Positions 60,721 through 64,000 of a stretch of 64,000 nucleotides of DNA are shown piece after piece (position 1 is the first letter of the stretch; each line of letters opens with the position of its first letter). Both the position numbers and the translations under genes were made by a program. Source of the stretch: UBA6821 sp044236545 (GTDB lineage: Bacteria; Verrucomicrobiota; Verrucomicrobiia; Chthoniobacterales; UBA6821); assembly GCA_044236545.1 (NCBI GenBank), contig JBIIGI010000002.1, forward strand, positions 10,213 through 74,212, written 5' to 3'. The notes under the pieces were generated by a model that searched no databases, was not told where the DNA came from, and was given only the letters and a program-made list of their open reading frames with translations.

Positions 60721-62056
60721 CGGATTTGGTTCCCTCCATGTCAAAGCGCACGCTGTTCTTTCCGGCAAGCTGCGGTTGCCCGGCGTTCCAGTCATAATCC
60801 CGGAGAAGTGGATTTTTTTTGAGTTGCTCGATGAAGCCGTACGCCTGCGTCACGTCGGTCGCCTCACCGGAGAGTTGCAGGCGCCCCTGCTCCAGGGAGA
60901 CGCGGGTGAGGCGTACCTTTCCCCCCTCGGTGGGGGTGGCAACCGCCGCCAGCAGGTCGAGCGCATAGGTTGTCGGGTCGATGGCCGAACGGAGGCCCCG
61001 CCACTTCTGCGACTGGTTGTTGGCCTCCTGGGCCGCGGCCTCAATGCCGGCGATTTCGGCGCGGATTTTTTTCAAGGCGTTCCTGCGGATCAGGAGATCT
61101 CCCGCTCCCCAGATCAGAAGCAGGAGGTAAAGGAAGGCCATGATGATGGCCAGGGAGAGCAGTTTCTCGCGCCTGCCGTGACTGGCGCGCTGGAGGCGTG
61201 CTCCGGAGGGGGGGATGTCAAAGGGTTCTTCCGGAAGGTGTGGCGGATCGGGAGGCGATGAGCGACGGCGAGGGCGGGGTACGCGGCGCTCCCCACCCCA
61301 CCAGGGGGCCGGGGGGACGAGGACCCGGTGGATGTCTGCTCCCGGAAAGGCCTGGCCAAGTTCCTCGGCATAGGCCGCCGTGAGTTCCGCCGGCACCCCC
61401 TCGATCCGGACGGTGGCTGGCGGATGTTCCAGCACCCCCTCGGCGAGAAGCCTCAGGGAGACCCTCCGGAGCAGGCCCGTGAGTCCTTGCTCACGGAGTC
61501 CGCTGAACCAGACCACTTTCCCCTCGCGGTAAAACGCCGCCTGGATCGTTCCCCATTCCAGCCAGAGGATCAGGTCACTACCCTCCGCCCCACCGTGGAT
61601 TCTGGCAGGAAACTCGAATCGTGTTGCTTCCTTCCAGTTCGCGGGCATGCCCTCCTCGGGGAAGGGCTCCTCGGGCGCCACGGCCAGGATCAGGCGCCGG
61701 CCTTCGTGCTTCAACACGGGAATCATGACGAGGGAATCCTCCATGCCGCGCTTGAGGAGATGACGGCCGGAAAGCTCCATGCGGACCAACGCCCCGACAT
61801 CCCCCTCGGCGGCGATCCAGAGGGGCCATGAGAAAAGAGAGGAGGAGGGGAGGGCAATCACGCGGTGCATCCGGGTGGCAAGGCGTGTCGTATTTCCGAG
61901 GAGTTCCGGATCCCCCTCCGGAGGGAGATGCCACCGTTGCCAGGTCCCCGCTTCCTGACCGGGCCTCTCCAGCACCACCCCGCCCTTCGCTTTTCCGGAG
62001 GGAACCAGCGACTCCGTCGTCTCTCCGGGGGCCTTGATGTCCGTGGCGGGGTTCAT
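60698..62056 (-). CDS. GspL/PilN-like fused cytoplasmic-membrane protein
   Basis: A 452-residue protein. The first 270 residues form an actin-like/ASKHA-type cytoplasmic region (weakly PilM/GspL-like), followed after a Pro/Arg-rich linker by one membrane segment (LLSLAIIMAFLYLLLLIWGAG, about 305-325) and a PilN-type coiled-coil and ferredoxin-like domain. GspL links the secretion ATPase GspE to the inner-membrane complex. It overlaps gspK by 4 bases (ATGA). Confidence 0.7.
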   Translation of the reverse strand: MNPATDIKAPGETTESLVPSGKAKGGVVLERPGQEAGTWQRWHLPPEGDPELLGNTTRLATRMHRVIALPSSSLFSWPLWIAAEGDVGALVRMELSGRHLLKRGMEDSLVMIPVLKHEGRRLILAVAPEEPFPEEGMPANWKEATRFEFPARIHGGAEGSDLILWLEWGTIQAAFYREGKVVWFSGLREQGLTGLLRRVSLRLLAEGVLEHPPATVRIEGVPAELTAAYAEELGQAFPGADIHRVLVPPAPWWGGERRVPRPRRRSSPPDPPHLPEEPFDIPPSGARLQRASHGRREKLLSLAIIMAFLYLLLLIWGAGDLLIRRNALKKIRAEIAGIEAAAQEANNQSQKWRGLRSAIDPTTYALDLLAAVATPTEGGKVRLTRVSLEQGRLQLSGEATDVTQAYGFIEQLKKNPLLRDYDWNAGQPQLAGKNSVRFDMEGTKSDATTGTK

Positions 62057-63012
62057 TGTTCGGACCACCCTAGCATGGTCGCTCCTTCTAGGGGAACTTC
62101 CGTCGATTCGCCGCTGACGATCACCGTGATGAGGTGAGTCACGCCGTGGCAGAAGCCGGTGCTCTCGATGCGTCGCACCCCGCCAGCCACATCGCAGGCG
62201 TCGATAATCAGCGACCGCTGGGCACCCTTGGCGCCGATGAGGTCGGCGGCCTTGGCCGCGGTGGGGACCTTCGGTTCATCGCCGCTCGACTCAATGCCGT
62301 CCTTGCCGTTGCGCAGGGTGATCCACGCATGAGCCTGATCCTGGGGGAGGCCGAGCAGGTCCGTGAGGATCGGCTTCGGTGCATGGAGAATGTTGATCTT
62401 GCCGTTGTGCAGGGTCGTGAAATACGAGCGCCAATCGGGCCGCGCTTTCCGTACCGGGTCGAAGCCGATCACCAGCTCCATCTCGGCGGGGGAGAGGAAG
62501 GGGGCGCCGGGAGGGAGACCCGATTTGCCGGCCGCGTCGTATTCCGGTTTCTTCGCCCCGCGAAGAGAGCGGAAGGGACTCGGACTCTGCCAGTCGTAGA
62601 GACCGTCCGCCGCCGCGTCGCAGGCATTGATGTCCAGCCCCCATGCGGCGAATAGCCGTCTGAACAGGTCGCGGCGGTCGGGAGAGGCCGCAAGCCAGGT
62701 GTTCGGATTGATCAGCCCCGACTCATCCTTGATCACGACCCGGTACCCCTCCTCCCCCTCCTTGGTTTTTTGCTCCAGGATCGGATCGCCCGGAGGAACA
62801 CCCGGGTTCATCGCCACCGCGATGCCGGAGAGGGCCTGCTGCCTGGCACGGAAGAGTTTTCCCGCACGGGTCTCCTCGGAGATCCATCCCTCGATGATGC
62901 CGGCAAGCAGGAGGGTCACACCCGCAAGCAGGGCGATCGCCCAGAGAACCATCGGAAGGGCCATGCCGGATCGGGTGATCCGTTCATTCTTGGAACAGGG
63001 TCGGCTTCTCAT
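62053..63012 (-). CDS. gspK: Type II secretion minor pseudopilin GspK
   Basis: A 319-residue protein with a prepilin-like N-terminus (GMALPMVLWAIALLAGVTLL, hydrophobic after a Gly; the usual +5 Glu is replaced) and a large globular domain. GspK caps the pseudopilus tip and is the only large minor pseudopilin, which matches its length. The start at 63012 overlaps gspJ by 4 bases. Helix-hairpin-helix-like DLLGLPQDQAHAWITLRNG supports the call. Confidence 0.85.
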   Translation of the reverse strand: MRSRPCSKNERITRSGMALPMVLWAIALLAGVTLLLAGIIEGWISEETRAGKLFRARQQALSGIAVAMNPGVPPGDPILEQKTKEGEEGYRVVIKDESGLINPNTWLAASPDRRDLFRRLFAAWGLDINACDAAADGLYDWQSPSPFRSLRGAKKPEYDAAGKSGLPPGAPFLSPAEMELVIGFDPVRKARPDWRSYFTTLHNGKINILHAPKPILTDLLGLPQDQAHAWITLRNGKDGIESSGDEPKVPTAAKAADLIGAKGAQRSLIIDACDVAGGVRRIESTGFCHGVTHLITVIVSGESTEVPLEGATMLGWSEQ

Positions 63013-63725
63013 TGGTCCGGAGAAGGGTTCGGTGAGGGGGAGGGCGAAGCATCCGCCTCGGGGGCCGGGGACTCCGCGGGAGCCGCAGGAGGCGGCACGA
63101 GCGGCGGGACGTAAAAGATGACCTCCATCAACCGGGGAAGCCCGTCGATGTCCATCTGCAGCTGCACGAGCGAGGGGCGGGGACTGCCGGCCGGCAACTC
63201 CTCTTTCCATCCTCCGTTCTCGTAAAAGGACCAGCGGGGTTTGCGGATCTTGGGAAGCAGCGGGATGCCCGGGGCGGCAAGAGCCTCCTCACGCTCCCTC
63301 GGGGACGCCTTTGCCGGGATCCTAAGCAGCGTCAGGGTGCGCGTTCCGTCCGAGCGGGGCCTCGCGGCAAGGACCACGGTTCCTCCCCCGAGGCTCGGAA
63401 GGCCGAACAGACCCTGCGCGTTTCCAAGAAAAAGTTGAGGTTCCGGTTCACCACCCCTGGTGCGGGCCACTTCCAGACTCACCGTTCCCTCGGCGGGAAG
63501 ATTCAGGAAGGCCTGCCGGGTGACGCGCAGGAAGGAGTCCAGGCGACGCATGGCCAACTGCTCCTCCATCGCGGTGCGGGAGGCTCCGATCGCCGATCCG
63601 ACGATCGCGTAGACCGAGGCCGCCAGCAGGGCCATGATGCCCATGGAAAGCACCACCTCAAGCAGCGTGAACCCGCTCCGGTGGGAACGGAGCGCAGAAG
63701 GCTTGATGAAGCGACTCAGCATCAT
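63009..63725 (-). CDS. gspJ: Type II secretion minor pseudopilin GspJ
   Basis: A 238-residue prepilin with the cleavage motif SGFTLLEVVLSMGIMALLA (cleavage after Gly, Glu at +5), and a beta-rich C-terminal domain. It ends in a Pro/Ala/Ser-rich tail. It overlaps gspK and the gspI-like gene by 4 bases each, in the order I-J-K of the standard operon. Confidence 0.82.
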   Translation of the reverse strand: MMLSRFIKPSALRSHRSGFTLLEVVLSMGIMALLAASVYAIVGSAIGASRTAMEEQLAMRRLDSFLRVTRQAFLNLPAEGTVSLEVARTRGGEPEPQLFLGNAQGLFGLPSLGGGTVVLAARPRSDGTRTLTLLRIPAKASPREREEALAAPGIPLLPKIRKPRWSFYENGGWKEELPAGSPRPSLVQLQMDIDGLPRLMEVIFYVPPLVPPPAAPAESPAPEADASPSPSPNPSPDQ

Positions 63726-64000
63726 GGTCGGTAGATCAGGATTTCGGCATGATCACTCTGTTTGCCGAGCTTCGTGGTGATCGTCAGTTTCTTGAGCCCC
63801 GTGATCTCTCGCCCCTTTCCATCAGTGAGCGGATAGGGAACCACGGACTCCTCCACGCGCATGCCATTGTTCGTCTCGGCTTCCAGGATGCGGGGGGTAT
63901 CCCCGGGGAGATCGACCTGACAGTAGGCGAGGCACGACTCCAGCTCCTGCCGGCATTGGGAGCGCTGGCGCACTTCCAGCGCGGCCTGAAGGGCCGAGTC
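63722..64000 (-). CDS. GspI-like pseudopilin, 5' partial
   Basis: The C-terminal 92 residues of a protein that continues past the right edge of the window; the reading frame is open to base 64000. The visible part has no prepilin signal, which would lie outside. The call rests on its place before gspJ and on a short beta-rich C-domain (ITGLKKLTITTKLGKQSD). It overlaps gspJ by 4 bases. Confidence 0.55.
   Translation of the reverse strand, partial: DSALQAALEVRQRSQCRQELESCLAYCQVDLPGDTPRILEAETNNGMRVEESVVPYPLTDGKGREITGLKKLTITTKLGKQSDHAEILIYRP

Overview
The window is a GC-rich (roughly 60 percent by eye), densely packed bacterial chromosome segment, open at both ends. It reads best as a Gram-negative-type member of the PVC superphylum, most likely Verrucomicrobiota. 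This is inferred from three things: a redoxin / cytochrome c / copper monooxygenase fusion of a kind common in Planctomycetes and Verrucomicrobia, a type II secretion pseudopilin operon, and several lineage-typical small proteins. No rRNA or single decisive marker is present, so the phylum is an inference. There is no phage, integrase, complete insertion sequence or CRISPR array.

Layout. 1-4.3 kb (+): end of a DevA/DevB-like ABC exporter, a membrane acyltransferase carrying an ankyrin insertion, and a UGT-type glycosyltransferase. 4.3-23.8 kb (almost all -): a lipid-modification island. Module A runs glycosyltransferase, acyl desaturase, PlsC acyltransferase, cytochrome P450, an MpaB-like protein fused to a cyclic-nucleotide-binding domain, a phospholipase D-like protein and an MFS exporter. 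Module B runs YHS protein, DoxX, DinB, a DedA/ATP-grasp fusion, NRDE protein, a second desaturase, the copper monooxygenase fusion, an ABCG-like transporter and a HAD-IB phosphatase, with a second PlsC gene facing the phosphatase. The desaturase and PlsC of module B are paralogues of those in module A, and each carries exactly one disabling lesion (a frameshift and an in-frame TGA). 23.9-27.1 kb (+): an ornithine-lipid-type olsB-olsA pair, a cupin and a chromate transporter, all joined by 4-base overlaps.

27-36 kb: solute transporters, a DUF3050 / DUF2256 / photolyase group, a TetR regulator with an ABC1/UbiB kinase, tRNA-Val and an FmdB-like protein. 36-46.9 kb: menaquinone methyltransferase, tRNA-Leu, two peptidyl-prolyl isomerases, a YgfZ-like protein, trpC, ruvB, a thioredoxin-domain protein, then ffh-rpsP-khpA. 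46.9-50 kb (-): the conserved rpmH-rnpA-yidD-yidC-khpB operon. 50-57 kb: mixed housekeeping genes (HAD phosphatase, AT-hook protein, phosphopantetheinyl transferase, DEAD helicase, bioA, CPBP protease, comF). 57.3-64 kb (-): a type II secretion operon from gspI (cut by the window end) to gspD.

The most unusual content is the oxidative lipid-tailoring island. It combines two desaturases, two PlsC proteins, a P450, an MpaB-like protein, a PHM-type copper enzyme, glycosyltransferases and exporters, and could make and export an oxidised lipid or isoprenoid. The second is a pair of intergenic regions (about 30.8 and 57.1 kb) built from consecutive small hairpins with shared TCCC/GGGA loops but different, still complementary, stems, which suggests a structured repeat or RNA family.
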